From positions 3,348,001 to 3,412,000 of the forward strand of contig NZ_CP046535.1 of the NCBI RefSeq assembly GCF_009739515.1: 64,000 nucleotides of DNA, given 5' to 3'. Numbering within the stretch: the stretch's first letter is position 1; each line of letters opens with the position of its first letter. A program made the position numbers and the translations under genes. The notes below the pieces were generated by a model. That model was not told where the DNA came from. It was given only the letters and a program-made list of their open reading frames with translations, and searched no databases. Origin of the DNA: Sphingomonas profundi (lineage in GTDB: Bacteria; Pseudomonadota; Alphaproteobacteria; Sphingomonadales; Sphingomonadaceae). This document shows positions 43,820-52,509 of this stretch, piece by piece.

Positions 43820-44605
43820 ATGTGCCGATGCCCGGCGCACACCGATCGCTCGCCATCACTAAGCATCCGGCCGGGCCGGACCAGATTGCTGTTCCATTGC
43901 TTTGCCGGGTGTCCCACGAGCGATGTCCTTCGCGAGCTTGCCAGACTGAACCTGCCGGTCGGCGGCGTCCTTTCGCCGTCCGCGCGTCCCGCCCCGGATC
44001 CGGTTCGCGGAGCAGCAGCGGCCCTTCAGATTTGGTCGGAGGCGAGACCGCTCGCCGGCACGATTGCGGAGACCTATCTCCACGCACGTTCGGTGCCGGG
44101 CTCGAGCGAAATCCGCTTCCATCCGCGAACGCCACAAGGTCGAGCGCCGCTGACGCGCTTCGCGCCCGCGATGATCGCCGCGGTCCGTGACGAGGCCGGG
44201 CTGGTCGCGATCCACCGCACGTTCCTCGCATCCGACGGACACGGTCTCGCGACGCGACAGCCCTCGCGCGCGGCACTCGGCCTTCTCGGCAGCGGGCTCG
44301 TCCGGCTCGCGCCGGCAAGCGAACTGCTGGGCCTCGCCGAAGGAATCGAGACCGCTCTTTCGGCCAGCGCGCTCTTCGGTGTTCCGTGTTGGGCCACGCT
44401 CGGGACCGAGCGGTTCCAGCGCATCACCCTCCCCGCCTCGATCGATCGGATCATCCTGTTTCTGGACAATGACGCCGCAGGCCGCAGGGCCGAAGTTTTG
44501 GCCCGGGCCCATTTTCAACAGGTGGCGGTTATCGACGCGCGTTATCCCGAGCGGCCGGGTGCAGATTGGAATGACGTGATCCGACGCGTGCGACCAGCCG
44601 GTTGA
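43820..44605 (+). CDS. Toprim/CHC2-type primase-like protein (probable 5' frameshift)
   Basis: A 261-aa protein with a CHC2-type zinc finger at its start (CRCPAHTDRSPSLSIR, then LLFHCFAGC) and a Toprim domain at the end (LGLAEGIETALSASALFGV with the catalytic Glu; IILFLDNDAAGRRAEV with D-x-D). Such proteins are plasmid or phage primase-like. Upstream, ATG 43731 opens MTVHETYFQATDTGRMIVEA, which fits as the natural N-terminus but hits a TGA at 43803-43805. One missing G (TACTGAGCC for TACTGGAGCC) would join both parts in frame. So the true gene may be 43731-44605 with a frameshift or sequencing error; translation from ATG 43820 would still keep the zinc finger. Confidence 0.75.
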   Translation: MCRCPAHTDRSPSLSIRPGRTRLLFHCFAGCPTSDVLRELARLNLPVGGVLSPSARPAPDPVRGAAAALQIWSEARPLAGTIAETYLHARSVPGSSEIRFHPRTPQGRAPLTRFAPAMIAAVRDEAGLVAIHRTFLASDGHGLATRQPSRAALGLLGSGLVRLAPASELLGLAEGIETALSASALFGVPCWATLGTERFQRITLPASIDRIILFLDNDAAGRRAEVLARAHFQQVAVIDARYPERPGADWNDVIRRVRPAG

Positions 44606-44632
44606 GAGAGGAGAGAACGCGGCTGTCGCCGT

Positions 44633-44680
44633 GACGGGTTGAGGGCCGAGAGAAAGGCTTCCGGCTTGCCCGTCGCGGAG
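44633..44680 (+). promoter_or_regulatory. Structured leader A1 before the DUF932 gene
   Basis: GACGGG (44633-44638) and CCCGTC (44669-44674) can pair, enclosing GGCTTCCGGC (44656-44665). The same blocks with the same spacing occur before the ParB-like gene (45976-46025). It ends 7 bp before the ATG and includes the ribosome-binding region (GCGGAGA). Confidence 0.5.
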
Positions 44681-44687
44681 ACGCGCT

Positions 44688-45884
44688 ATGACCCAGATGC
44701 AAGTTCTTGATGCCCGCCAGGATATGAGCGGCGGCTACAAGGTGGATGTCAGCCGTGGCCAGCGGATCGGGCGGGTGTCGTCCGAATGGTTCTCGCGGCC
44801 GGCCGACGAGCGTTATTTGTCGCTGTCCGATCTGTTCGCCTCCGTGAAGGCTCGGACCGAGCGGAGCCGCACGCGCACGGTCGAAAGCGCCGCGGTGCGG
44901 GTCGAGGCGAGCCGCGACAATGCCGAAGGGCTGGCCCTCGTCCTGCCCGGCTCGACCGCCCTGGTCGCGCCGACCCATTGGAGCTTCGGCCAGCTCGCGA
45001 GCCTCGTCGGCGCGCCCGCCGCCTATTTGCGCCAGCTTCCGGCTGCGCTCGCCGGCATCAACCTGCAATATGGCCTGACCTCGCACCGCGCCGAGCAGGT
45101 GAAGACGCTTAAGACCGACGATGGGCGCATCGAGTTGCGCGCGGTGACCGGCCCCGATTACGGTCGCATTTACGATCACGAGCTGGTCGCCGCCGTGCAG
45201 CGGATCGCCGGGAACGGTACTGGCGACACGCGGTGGAAGGTGCCGGGCGTGCTCGACTGGTCGACCGGTATCTACAATCCGCGGGTCGACATCACGTCGG
45301 ACACGACCACGCTCTATGCCAGCGACCGCGACGTCTTCCTGTTCCTGGTCGACGACCTCAATCCGATCGAGGCGGGGCGGTTACCGAACGGCTCGCCGGA
45401 CCTCTATTTTCGCGGCTTCTACGCTTGGAATTCCGAAGTCGGTGCGAAAACGCTCGGCATGGCGAGCTTTTATCTCCGCGCCGTCTGCCAGAACCGCAAT
45501 CTCTGGGGCGTCGAGGATTTCGAGGAGATTAGCATCCGCCATTCGAAATACGCCGCCAACCGCTTCGCCCACGAAGCGGCACCAGCGCTGACCCGCTTTG
45601 CCGACAGCTCGCCGATGCCGTTCGTGAATGGCATCCGCCAGGCGCGCGAGCGCATCGTCGCACGCACCGACGAAGACCGCGCCGACTTCCTGCGCAAGCG
45701 CGGCTTCGGCAAAGCCGAGACGGCGAAGATCATCGAGACGGTCCTCGCCGAGGAGGGCCATCCGCCGGCAAGCATCTTCGACTTCGTCCAGGGTATCACC
45801 GCGGTCGCCCGCGGCAAGACCCAGCAGGATGCTCGCCTCGACCTCGAAGGTCGGGCCAAGAAGCTGCTCGACCGGGCGGCGTGA
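44688..45884 (+). CDS. DUF932 protein
   Basis: A 398-aa DUF932 protein, common on sphingomonad plasmids and integrative elements and distantly related to phage/plasmid YfjQ-like proteins. Typical blocks are LVAPTHWSFGQLASLVGAPA, GPDYGRIYDHELVAAV near residue 160, DRDVFLFLVDD near 205 and FYAWNSEVGAKTLGMASFYL near 245. The molecular function is not established; it may act in element maintenance. It leads the backbone gene set, followed by a ParB-like gene 147 bp away. A structured leader precedes it. Confidence 0.85.
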   Translation: MTQMQVLDARQDMSGGYKVDVSRGQRIGRVSSEWFSRPADERYLSLSDLFASVKARTERSRTRTVESAAVRVEASRDNAEGLALVLPGSTALVAPTHWSFGQLASLVGAPAAYLRQLPAALAGINLQYGLTSHRAEQVKTLKTDDGRIELRAVTGPDYGRIYDHELVAAVQRIAGNGTGDTRWKVPGVLDWSTGIYNPRVDITSDTTTLYASDRDVFLFLVDDLNPIEAGRLPNGSPDLYFRGFYAWNSEVGAKTLGMASFYLRAVCQNRNLWGVEDFEEISIRHSKYAANRFAHEAAPALTRFADSSPMPFVNGIRQARERIVARTDEDRADFLRKRGFGKAETAKIIETVLAEEGHPPASIFDFVQGITAVARGKTQQDARLDLEGRAKKLLDRAA

Positions 45885-45975
45885 ACATCAGCCGCGTCGA
45901 TCCGGCGCGGCTGCTGACCTTCCCAACGGCATGCGGCTCACCTCTTCAAGGAGAAGAGGGGGCCGCTTTGCTTTT

Positions 45976-46025
45976 GACGGGTCGAAAGGCTGGGAGAGAG
46001 GCTTCCGGCCGGCCCGTCACGGAGA
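45976..46025 (+). promoter_or_regulatory. Structured leader A2 before the ParB-like gene
   Basis: A second copy of the leader at 44633: GACGGG (45976-45981), GGCTTCCGGC (46000-46009), CCCGTC (46013-46018), CACGGAGAA. It ends just before the GTG/ATG start region of the ParB-like gene at 46032. Confidence 0.5.
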
Positions 46026-46031
46026 AGTACC

Positions 46032-48360
46032 GTGGCCAAGTCACAACCGAAGATCATTTTGAGCGAACAGCGCGCGATCCCGCTCGACAAGCTCATCTTG
46101 TCCCAGTCGAACGTTCGCCAGATCAAGGCGGGCGTCGCCATCGAGCAGCTCGCAGATGATATCGCGCGGCGCACCTTGCTGCAGAGCCTGACCGTCCGCG
46201 CTGTCATCGACGAGGCGGGTCTGGAGACCGGCATATTCGAGGTGCCGGCCGGCGGCCGCCGCTTCCGCGCGCTCGAGCTGCTGGCCAAACAGAAAAGGCT
46301 GGCGAAGAACGCGCCGATCCCGTGCATCGTCAGGACCGAGGGCCTCGCCGAAGAGGACAGCCTCGCCGAGAATGTCCAGCGAGCGCCGCTGCACCCGCTC
46401 GACCAGTTCCGCGCGTTTCAGGCGATGCGCGAGAAAGGCATGGGTGAAGAGGAGATCGCCGCCGCCTTCTTCGTATCGGTCCAGGTCGTCAAGCAGCGGC
46501 TGCGCCTCGCGGCGGTCAGCCCATCGCTGCTCGACGTCTATGCCGAGGATGGCATCACGCTCGACCAACTGATGGCGTTCACGGTCAATCCCGACCACCA
46601 GCGCCAGGAGCAGGTGTGGGGAGGCGATCCAGCACGGCTATACCCGTCAGCCCTACGAAATCCGCCGTATGCTGACCGAAGGCGCCATACGCGCGTCCGA
46701 CAAGCGCGCGCAGTTCGTTGGCATCGATGCCTATGTCGAGGCCGGCGGCGAGGTGCTCAACGACCTGTTCCAGGCGGACGAGGGCGGCTGGCTGCAGGAC
46801 GCCGGCTTGCTCGACATGCTCGTTGCCGAGAAACTGCGCGAAGCAGCCGATACGGTCGCCGCCGAGGGATATAAGTGGATCGAGACCTTGGTCGATGTGC
46901 CATACGGCCACCACTACGGTCTGCGCCGGCTGACCGGCGAGCAGCCTCCGCTCACCGCCGAGCAGGAAGCGGCGCGCGATGCGCTACAGGCGGAGGCCGA
47001 GCAGATCGAAGCCGAATACGCCGAGGCGGAGGAACTCTCCGACGAGGCGGACAACCGCATGGGTGAGATCGAGACGGCGCTTGAAGCCCTCGACGATCGG
47101 CCGGTGATCTTCGATCCGGCCGAGGTCGCGATCGCCGGCGCGTTCGTCAGCATCGACGCCCAGGGACGTCTGCGGGTGGACCGGGGCTTCGTCCGGCATG
47201 AGGACGAGCCAGCGGTCGAATCGGAGTTCGCACCGGCGCCGGACGGCGACGACGCGGATTCTGTCGATCACACGACGTCGCCCACCGCGAACAGCGACGA
47301 CACTGGTGAGGCGGGGGTAATAGAACCGGCATCCGCGCCAGAGCCGGAGGAAGATGAGAGTCTCCGCCCGATCCCCGACCGGCTGCTGACCGAGCTGACC
47401 GCGCACCGCACCGTCGCGCTCCGCGACGCGATCGGGGCCAACCCGAAGGTCGCGTTCCTCGCCGCGCTGCACGCGCTCGTGCTTCGCCGCTTCTACAATT
47501 ACGCGCTCGACACCTGTGTCGAGCTCGACGCCAAGAGCAGCGGCTTCGCCGGCCAACCGGCGGGCCTCGGCGAGACCGCGTCGGCCCAATCGCTCGACGC
47601 GCGGCATGAGCGTTGGGCGAAGGTGCTGCCCAAGGATCCGGAAGCGCTGTGGGATGCGCTCGCCGGCTTCGACGCCGACGACCGCCAGCACCTATTCGCG
47701 CACTGCGTCGCGATGTCGGTCAACGCGACCTACGACGCCTATAATCGGCGGCCCCGAGCGCTCGCGCACGCCGATCGGCTGGCAGAGGCGGTCGATCTCG
47801 ACATGGCGGGTCTCGGCTGGAGCGCGACGGTCGACAACTTCCTTGGCCGGGTGACCAAGCCGCGCATCCTCGCCGCGGTGGCCGAGGGCCGGGGCTCCGA
47901 CCAAGTCAAGCGCATCGATCACCTCAAGAAGGCCGAGATGGCGGAACGGGCGCAGGGCCTGCTCGCCGGCACGGGTTGGCTGCCCGAGCCGCTGCGCACG
48001 CCGGGACGCGCGTTGCCGACCCCGGTCGGTGTCGCGGCGACCGATGGATCCGACACCGAAAGCGAACGCGTCACCGAGCCGAGCGACGAGCCGCCTGTGC
48101 GGTCGCTAATCTTGAGGCTCATACAGGTCGGACACCGGTCGCTCGATCCCGGCTTTTCGCCGCAGCGTCACCGAGGCCGAATGCGCTGGACGACAGCACC
48201 GACTGAGAGGTCGGGGCGACCCGTCACGCGGGCGCTGCAGAGGCCCTTTACCCGCCGGCGGTCCACGCGCAACCCGCCCGCCTGCGGCCCGTGTTGCCTC
48301 GCGCGGTTTCCCGCGAGGCTGCCCGCGCCAGCCTTGCCGGGGGGTGGCCCGTGTCCCTGA
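46032..48360 (+). pseudogene. ParB/Srx-domain protein, broken by a single-base insertion
   Basis: The first 195 residues are a ParB-type N-terminal domain (IPLDKLILSQSNVRQIKAGV, FEVPAGGRRFRALELL with the G-x-R-R CTP-binding motif, EDSLAENVQRAPLHPLDQFR) plus an HTH (MGEEEIAAAFFVSVQVVKQR). At 46617-46620 a run GGGG has one G too many. Dropping one restores QVWEAIQHGYTRQPYEIRRM and joins the frame to the 500-residue C-terminal part (KWIETLVDVPYGHHYGLRRL, a long acidic linker, and LGWSATVDNFLGRVTKPRIL). The far 3' end beyond about 48100 loses its natural look and the true stop is uncertain. Such proteins are common on sphingomonad elements, with a role in partition or gene control. Decay and sequencing error are both possible. 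Confidence 0.75.
48268..48334 (+). promoter_or_regulatory. Conserved leader B1 upstream of the DUF2493 gene
   Basis: Three blocks, CGCAACCC (48268), GGCCCGTGTTGC (48286-48297) and CTGCCCGCGCCAGCCT (48319-48334), recur in order before the ssb gene at 50696-50759. The role is unknown. Confidence 0.5.
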
Positions 48361-48419
48361 TGCCGCCGTGTTCGGGCTCGCGTCGCCGCGATCGTGCGGC
48401 GTCACCCAGGAGACCTCTC

Positions 48420-49391
48420 ATGCCGACCACCCTTGCCGCCCAGCTCGCCGCACTCGAACTCGGGCATCTCTCGATCAAGGCCGAGACGGGCACCCACTGC
48501 CTTGCCCGACCCGATCCCGATGCGATTGATCAGACGCTCGCCGCGGTCTGGTCCGACCTCTTCGCCCTGTTCACCGATACCATCCTCGAAGATCAGGCCG
48601 AGGAGCTTGGCTGGGGATTCGTCAACCTCTTCCACCGTGCCGCCGGCAAGGCGTCGACCCGGATCGACCGCGCGACCGACGAGATCCGGTTGCTGCTCGC
48701 GACCAACGACGGATCGGAGATCCACACCGCCGAACTCGAGCACCAGATCGAACGCGCCCAGGCTGCCGACGCCGAGATGCTCGCGCTCGAGAATCTCCGC
48801 GAGACGGCTGCTGCGCTCTATCTGGCTGAGACCGGCTCGTCGTGGAAGCCCGCCGGCGGATCGCGGCTCAGTCATGATGCGCTGACCACGTCGGCCGTGG
48901 TCCAGGGCCGCGAATTCCTGAAAGCCCGCGCCGAGGGCAAGCGCCGGGCCGCGATGCCGAAGGGCACCCCCGTCGTCTTCGCCGGTGGCCGCCAGAGCTT
49001 CTCGTCAGCCGATGACGCCAAGGCCTATGGTGATGCGATCTGGCGAACGCTCGACCGCGTTCGCGCCAATGTCGCCGAGATGGTCCTCGTCCATGGTGGC
49101 GACAGCAAAGGCGCCGATCGGCTCGCCGCATCCTGGGCAGAGCGCCACAAGGTGCCGCAGATCAGCTTCAGCCTCGATACCCGGCTGGGCGCCCGCGCCG
49201 GCTTTCGCCGTAACGAGCAGATGCTCGGATTGAATCCCCGCTACGTCGTCGCCTTCGCCGGCAACGGGGTGCTCGAGCGTCTCGTTATCCAGGCCAAAGG
49301 GCAGGGCATCGCCATCGTCGATCGGCGTGGCCCGCTCGGGACCAATCCCAAGCACAACGCCATCCTGCAAACCGCAACTGCCGCTGCCTGA
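48420..49391 (+). CDS. DUF2493 (SLOG-related) protein
   Basis: A 323-aa protein. The C-terminal 120 residues are a DUF2493 domain, related to the YpsA/SLOG nucleotide-binding fold: PVVFAGGRQSFSSADDAKAY, VLVHGGDSKGADRLAASWAE, GLNPRYVVAFAGNGV. The N-terminal 200 residues are helical and specific to these plasmid versions. SLOG-type domains bind nucleotides or nucleotide-derived ligands; function here is unknown. CCAGGAGACC precedes the ATG at 48420. It is followed by a toxin-antitoxin pair. Confidence 0.8.
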   Translation: MPTTLAAQLAALELGHLSIKAETGTHCLARPDPDAIDQTLAAVWSDLFALFTDTILEDQAEELGWGFVNLFHRAAGKASTRIDRATDEIRLLLATNDGSEIHTAELEHQIERAQAADAEMLALENLRETAAALYLAETGSSWKPAGGSRLSHDALTTSAVVQGREFLKARAEGKRRAAMPKGTPVVFAGGRQSFSSADDAKAYGDAIWRTLDRVRANVAEMVLVHGGDSKGADRLAASWAERHKVPQISFSLDTRLGARAGFRRNEQMLGLNPRYVVAFAGNGVLERLVIQAKGQGIAIVDRRGPLGTNPKHNAILQTATAAA

Positions 49392-49486
49392 GCGCACGAG
49401 TCTCGGCTGGACCGGTGCGCCGGTCCAGCCTCTTCTTTTACTCGCAGCCAAGAGAGTCTATACTGCCGCATAGACGGAGGTGATTC

Positions 49487-49753
49487 ATGACGGCGATCCA
49501 CAAGGCGAAGCTGTTTCGCAACGGGGCGAGCCAGGCGGTGCGCCTGCCCGCCGAGTTCCGCTTCGACGGCGGGGAAGTCTTCATCAGTCGTGATCCGACC
49601 TCTGGCGACGTCACCCTATCCTCCCGCCCCGGCGCGCTTGCCTGGCGCAAATTCTTCGAGCTGGCCGACGCCGCCGGTGACGCCGGCGACTTTATGGAGA
49701 CGCGGCCGCTCAACAACGCCCCCGGTAAGCCCGGCGTGTTCGACGACGAATGA
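49487..49753 (+). CDS. vapB: VapB-type antitoxin (AbrB/SpoVT fold)
   Basis: An 88-aa protein. The N-terminal AbrB-like swapped-hairpin DNA-binding domain is seen in KAKLFRNGASQAVRLPAEFR. The acidic C-terminus (NNAPGKPGVFDDE) would wrap the toxin. It neutralises the PIN RNase encoded next and autoregulates the operon, as known for the family. GGAGG lies about 10 bases before the ATG. The stop overlaps the toxin start (ATGA). Confidence 0.88.
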   Translation: MTAIHKAKLFRNGASQAVRLPAEFRFDGGEVFISRDPTSGDVTLSSRPGALAWRKFFELADAAGDAGDFMETRPLNNAPGKPGVFDDE

Positions 49754-50157
49754 TGCTCCATCTGCTCGACACCGATACCGCCAGCTACATCATCAAACGT
49801 CGCAGCGAGACGCTGGCCGATCGTCTCCGCCAGCTCGATCCAGCCGACGTCGCGATCTCGGCGGTAACCCGCGCCGAACTCGTCTACGGCCTCAAGCGGA
49901 TCGACCCGGCGCACCGGCTGCAGGCACTCGTCGGCCAATTTCTCGACACCATCCAGGTTCTGCCGTGGACCGGTGCCGCCGCCGATCATTATGCCGACAT
50001 CCGCCACCAACTGACGACAGAAGGGCAGCCAATCGGCGACATGGACATGATGATCGCCGGGCACGCATTAGCGCTCCGGGCGACGCTCGTTACCAACAAT
50101 CAGCGTCACTTCAGCCGTATCGCGGCGCCGCTCCTGCTCGGGAATTGGATCGACTAA
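49750..50157 (+). CDS. vapC: VapC-type PIN-domain toxin
   Basis: A 135-aa PIN ribonuclease. Acidic Mg2+-site residues are visible: Asp7 in LLDTDTASYI, Glu43 in VTRAELVYG, Asp97/Asp99 in GDMDMMIAG, followed by TNNQRHFSRI (the N-N-x-x-x-F end typical of VapC). Toxins of this type cut tRNA or rRNA. ATG 49750 overlaps the antitoxin stop. The pair probably stabilises the mobile element (addiction). Confidence 0.9.
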   Translation: MMLHLLDTDTASYIIKRRSETLADRLRQLDPADVAISAVTRAELVYGLKRIDPAHRLQALVGQFLDTIQVLPWTGAAADHYADIRHQLTTEGQPIGDMDMMIAGHALALRATLVTNNQRHFSRIAAPLLLGNWID

Positions 50158-50695
50158 CGCCGGCGCGGACATTGAGGCCCGCTCGCTTTCGCGGCTGTCA
50201 TTGCCAACGGCGCCAGCTTCAGAACCCCGGCGGCGTTCTCGGACGGCGACGGTCCGATGGTGGAGCGGAAGCTTCGCATGTCAGGCTGGCGCGCACCGGC
50301 GCACGCGAAATCAACGGGCATGGCGACGTGGACATCCCGGTCCGAACGTCAGCGACCGGTCAGCGCGCGACCGTCTCGTCACTTTGCTGGGAGCCGCCCG
50401 CAGCATTTGGTCGACTGATCATGTCATGGTTCGTGGCCCCGCCTGTCCCGCCGATCGAACGGCGCGAGGAAGGTGATCGGTCCGAGGTATTCGCCACGCA
50501 CCCGAGATCGGCGCCCCCCCTCACGCGATGGGCGGGAGGGCGATGCCGTGCGACGACAACGTCGGGGTAGACGGGCTGTGCTGATCACGGCGGCCGCAGG
50601 ACTGACCCTTCAATACGACCGGTCGGTCAGCTAGCTCCGGTGTGAGCCAGGGCCGTTCCCATCGACTTATCTCCCCTATGGCGGGCGCGATCCGA
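50158..50695. other. Gene-free stretch after the TA pair
   Basis: More than 500 bp without a frame that has both a start signal and recognisable sequence. It may hold the promoter of the ssb unit. Confidence 0.4.
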
Positions 50696-50759
50696 CGCAA
50701 CCCCGCGAGCCCAGGCCCGTGTTGCTGCGGGCTTCGCCCTCCGCTGCCCGCGCCAGCCT
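50696..50759 (+). promoter_or_regulatory. Conserved leader B2 upstream of ssb
   Basis: A second copy of the leader before the DUF2493 gene: CGCAACCC (50696), GGCCCGTGTTGC (50714-50725), CTGCCCGCGCCAGCCT (50744-50759). The first two blocks have the same 18-bp offset in both copies. Confidence 0.5.
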
Positions 50760-50877
50760 CGGTCTCGGGGGTTCCCCGTCGGCCCTGACGGGCCTCGGTG
50801 CATCGTCTCGGCTTGCCTCGCCATGGCCGGGGTTCAGTCGATCGGGACGGTCCCGGCGACGAACCTGGAGCAAGGCC

Positions 50878-51285
50878 ATGACCAACACCGTTCTTCTCGT
50901 CGGCAACCTCGGCGCCGATCCGGAAGCCCGTTCGACCCGCAACGACACCCGCGTCACGACGATCAGTCTGGGCACCAGCCGGCCCAAGCGCGACAGCGAG
51001 GGCAAGACCTTCAAGGATGCGAGCGGCTTCACCGCCAAGGAGACCGAATGGCACCGCATCACCTGCTTCAACGGGCTCGGCAAGACGGTTGCGCAATACG
51101 CCACCAAGGGCATGCTCGTCGCGGTGAAGGGGCGCATCCACTACAGCAAGTGGACCGATCGAGAGGGCGTCGAGCGCTACGGCTGCGAGATCATCGCGGA
51201 CGATGTCCAGTTCCTCAGCCGCGGCAAGTCTGCTGGCAGCGATACCAGCGGCCAGAACGATCTCGACGACGATGTGCCCTTCTGA
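50878..51285 (+). CDS. ssb: Single-stranded DNA-binding protein (plasmid type)
   Basis: A 135-aa SSB. It has the N-terminal OB fold (TNTVLLVGNLGADPEARSTR, TEWHRITCFNGLGKTVAQYA, GMLVAVKGRIHYSKWTDREG) and the acidic tip DLDDDVPF that recruits partner proteins. It is shorter in the linker than chromosomal SSB, as is usual for plasmid or ICE copies that protect transferred single strands. A hairpin terminator follows at 51297. The start ATG at 50878 follows GGAGCAAGG. Confidence 0.92.
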   Translation: MTNTVLLVGNLGADPEARSTRNDTRVTTISLGTSRPKRDSEGKTFKDASGFTAKETEWHRITCFNGLGKTVAQYATKGMLVAVKGRIHYSKWTDREGVERYGCEIIADDVQFLSRGKSAGSDTSGQNDLDDDVPF

Positions 51286-51296
51286 TCGGACCGATT

Positions 51297-51324
51297 GGCC
51301 CCGGTGGCGACCGGCCACCGGGGC
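51297..51324 (+). terminator. GC-rich hairpin after ssb
   Basis: GCCCCGGTGGC (51298-51308) pairs perfectly with GCCACCGGGGC (51314-51324), loop GACCG. It is followed by ATCTTCTC rather than a real T-run, so it is a likely but not classical terminator, probably shared with the converging genes. Confidence 0.55.
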
Positions 51325-51338
51325 ATCTTCTCGTTGAG

Positions 51339-51548
51339 CTACAACGGGAAGTGACGGGCGACCAAAGCGTCGAGGCGTCGGCCAAGCAATTCGGCCAGGA
51401 CCAGGGCATCGCGCTCGGCATCGAACGGATCGCGTTCGATCGCGCTGACGATCGCGTCGCGCAGCCAATAGCTGGTCGCGGGGTGGGCGAGGATGGTGAT
51501 CATCTCGATCATGTCCTCCCCGTCACGCTGCGTGGACGGATCAGCCAT
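51339..51548 (-). CDS. Small hypothetical protein
   Basis: A 69-aa protein (from MADPSTQRDGEDMIEMITIL) with a helical C-terminal half (ERDALVLAELLGRRLDALVA). No family recognised. The ATG at 51548 overlaps the stop of the upstream small gene by eight bases (ATGGCTGA), so both are probably co-translated, leftward. Confidence 0.5.
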   Translation of the reverse strand: MADPSTQRDGEDMIEMITILAHPATSYWLRDAIVSAIERDPFDAERDALVLAELLGRRLDALVARHFPL

Positions 51549-51825
51549 GGCTCCCCTCCCCACGCTTTGCCGGTGTCATCGGCTCGCTGCCGGGCGCCAA
51601 GGCGGGATCGTCTTTCCGTGGCGCCGGATTTTCGCCGGCAGTCGCGAACGTCACCAGCTCTTTCAGTCGGGCGATCCCGAGGTCGGCGCCGCCCGCGTCG
51701 AGCACGGCATAGCCGAGCTCCAGGGCGGCTGCGCGGCGGACATCGGCACCGCGGGTTTCGAGCACCCGTCGCTCTTCATTCAGACGTGTGAGCGCATCCA
51801 ATGCGCTCGGCTTCTTCTTGGCCAC
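51541..51825 (-). CDS. Small coiled-coil-like protein (DUF6437-like)
   Basis: A 94-aa protein. From GTG 51825 it reads VAKKKPSALDALTRLNEERR, then LETRGADVRRAAALELGYAV, a Lys-rich start with a helical Ala/Glu/Arg stretch. This resembles small plasmid proteins annotated as DUF6437. AAGGAG lies six to ten bases upstream of the chosen GTG. Function is unknown; it pairs with the 69-aa gene downstream. Confidence 0.58.
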   Translation of the reverse strand: MAKKKPSALDALTRLNEERRVLETRGADVRRAAALELGYAVLDAGGADLGIARLKELVTFATAGENPAPRKDDPALAPGSEPMTPAKRGEGSHG

Positions 51826-52057
51826 GACCACTCTCCTTGTCGGTCGAAGCCCCTTCCAATGCCGATCATCGGGTATCGCTCGAGGTGTAGGAAAGTTCTT
51901 TCTTCGGGCCGGATTTGGGTAGCTCTCGAGGCTGCCGTTGCGCTTCAATCGCCCGTCGCGGGCATCGAGCCCGCGCCGGGCGAGCTCTTCTACTCGCTCG
52001 ACATGGGGTAGAGTGACAGCGGGAGAAATCGGGCCTCAAGGACGACGGGGCCCCACC
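51826..52057. other. Gene-poor gap
   Basis: No convincing gene. Together with the repeats after it (52058-52164), it forms a 400-bp non-coding tract between the leftward small genes and the rightward 81-aa gene. Confidence 0.35.
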
Positions 52058-52118
52058 ATTTTTCCGGCCGATCAAGGCCAGTACTTGTACTTCGGCAGCA
52101 GCGCGCGGCCGAAAAAAT
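52058..52118. repeat. 13-bp inverted repeat, AT-rich outside and GC-rich inside
   Basis: ATTTTTCCGGCCG (52058-52070) faces CGGCCGAAAAAAT (52106-52118), one mismatch, 35-nt loop. Either side could form a bidirectional terminator stem with flanking T-tracts, or a protein-binding site of the mobile element. Confidence 0.5.
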
Positions 52119-52144
52119 CGTGACCCCCATCGCCGCTTACGCGG

Positions 52145-52164
52145 CCGCGCGCTGAAGCGCGCGG
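52145..52164. repeat. Perfect 8-bp hairpin CCGCGCGC-TGAA-GCGCGCGG
   Basis: A compact stem with a TGAA tetraloop in the same non-coding tract, 26 bp after the previous inverted repeat. No T-run follows. Confidence 0.5.
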
Positions 52165-52231
52165 TCCCTGACCCCCAATCCCTCCCGCTGTCCCCGAGAC
52201 GCCGTCTTTCACGACGTTGAGGAGATGGACG

Positions 52232-52477
52232 ATGACCTACTTCAGCACGATCACGGCAGCACAGGACAGCGGAGCGCAGGCCGATCATACCGCCTATATG
52301 GCAGCCTACGCCAAAGCCTTAGAGAGGGCGCGCTACAGCTACTTCGACCAGCACATCGTCCGCACCGATGACGGATGCTACTGGGTCGCCGATGAAGGGG
52401 ATTACGAGCCGCTGATGGAGGAACTGGTCGACCGGATCGTCCATACCATCGACGCCGGCCGCAGCGACGAAAGTTAA
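52232..52477 (+). CDS. Small hypothetical protein
   Basis: An 81-aa acidic protein (MTYFSTITAAQDSGAQADHT). It has Tyr- and Asp/Glu-rich stretches (YFDQHIVRTDDGCYWVADEG) and no membrane segment. GAGGAGATGG precedes the ATG. A good terminator follows at 52484, so it is a single-gene unit. I do not recognise the family. Confidence 0.6.
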   Translation: MTYFSTITAAQDSGAQADHTAYMAAYAKALERARYSYFDQHIVRTDDGCYWVADEGDYEPLMEELVDRIVHTIDAGRSDES

Positions 52478-52483
52478 CGGCGT

Positions 52484-52509
52484 GAGAGGGACAGCGCTCC
52501 CTCTCTTTT
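52484..52509 (+). terminator. Rho-independent terminator after the 81-aa gene
   Basis: Stem GAGAGGGA / TCCCTCTC with loop CAGCGC, followed by TTTT. Seven bases after the stop. Confidence 0.75.
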
